From: DATNFP01 sp035606335 | GTDB taxonomy: Bacteria; Bacteroidota; Bacteroidia; Chitinophagales; Chitinophagaceae | NCBI GenBank assembly: GCA_035606335.1 | Contig: DATNFP010000154.1 | Coordinates: forward strand, 1-6,750 | Length of the DNA: 6,750 bases | Direction: 5' to 3' | In this document: positions 6,616-6,750 of the stretch, in pieces | How positions within the stretch are numbered: position 1 is the stretch's first letter | Layout of the letters: each line of letters begins with the position of its first letter | Notes under the pieces: generated by a model | Told to the model about the DNA's origin: nothing | Databases searched by the model: none | Seen by the model: only the letters and a program-made list of their open reading frames with translations | Position numbers and translations under genes: made by a program

Positions 6616-6670
6616 ATTGTCCACTGGGTAAATACCTCGCGGCTTGCCGCGTACGAAAAAAAGTAGAATA
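6614..6670. repeat. 57-bp direct repeat, copy 1
   Basis: This copy is identical base for base to 6694-6750. Inside it are the short inverted repeats GGTA-AA-TACC (6627-6636) and CGCGGC-TT-GCCGCG (6638-6651), the palindrome CGTACG (6650-6655), and a run of seven A (6656-6662). Its first two bases are the last two of the rplS terminator T-tract. No open reading frame or known mobile-element end is recognised. Confidence 0.9.
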
Positions 6671-6693
6671 TTTGGGCGATGAGCCCAAGTAAG
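6671..6693. repeat. 23-bp linker with a perfect hairpin between the repeat copies
   Basis: TTGGGC (6672-6677) and GCCCAA (6683-6688) are exact reverse complements around a GATGA loop. The linker separates the two identical 57-bp copies, giving an 80-bp period. Only one linker is visible, so it cannot be told whether it is a constant part of an 80-bp tandem unit or a variable spacer. Confidence 0.75.
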
Positions 6694-6750
6694 TTATTGT
6701 CCACTGGGTAAATACCTCGCGGCTTGCCGCGTACGAAAAAAAGTAGAATA
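6694..6750. repeat. 57-bp direct repeat, copy 2 (reaches window edge)
   Basis: This is an exact second copy of 6614-6670, shifted by 80 bp, with the same internal palindromes (CGCGGC-TT-GCCGCG at 6718-6731). The identity runs to the last base of the window, so the true right boundary and the total copy number are unknown. The two copies show no divergence, which implies recent duplication, ongoing homogenisation or selection on sequence. Confidence 0.9.

Noticed and set aside
6638..6662. GC-rich hairpin in the repeat as an intrinsic terminator
   Set aside because: On the plus strand the hairpin is followed by a run of A rather than T, and on the minus strand the T-run comes before the hairpin, so neither strand has the terminator order.
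6614..6750. CRISPR array
   Set aside because: The repeat is 57 bp and the intervening segment only 23 bp and itself a hairpin; CRISPR repeats are shorter with spacers of about 30 bp or more, and no cas gene is present. Only one linker is visible, so spacer variability cannot be tested.

Overview
The window reads as an ordinary chromosomal housekeeping segment from a member of the Bacteroidota, probably near Chitinophagaceae. The reasons are: AT-rich DNA with GC-rich islands only in the terminal repeats; no Shine-Dalgarno sequence ahead of any of the six visible starts; promoter boxes of the TTG...TAnnTTTG type used by the Bacteroidota primary sigma factor; and Bacteroidota-like protein signatures (RLRD in the Rel synthetase, YKGIDER in TrmD). 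The lineage call is inference from these traits, not from a search.

Left part (1-3531, plus strand): the 3' two thirds of a bifunctional-type (p)ppGpp synthetase/hydrolase Rel (N-terminal HD part outside the window), then a complete M32-family metallocarboxypeptidase, then, 2 bp after its stop, a small two-helix membrane protein of unknown function. The last two are probably co-transcribed.

Middle (3545-4893): a concentrative nucleoside transporter (CNT/NupC family) on the minus strand, convergent with the small membrane protein and divergent from rimM. The nupC-rimM intergenic region (4778-4893) holds two perfect inverted repeats and a good rimM promoter whose -7 box lies only 6 bp from the rimM ATG, which predicts a leaderless or nearly leaderless rimM mRNA.

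Right part (4894-6615, plus strand): rimM-trmD-rplS, the distal part of the classical rpsP-rimM-trmD-rplS ribosome/tRNA maturation cluster. rpsP is absent from its usual place. rplS appears to have an additional promoter of its own and an A-rich, SD-less leader, and the cluster ends in a strong intrinsic terminator.

Tail (6614-6750): directly at the terminator begins a direct repeat with two identical 57-bp copies at an 80-bp period, rich in short perfect palindromes. It runs to the window edge. This is the least explained element here. No defence system, phage gene, transposase or other clear new system is visible in the window.
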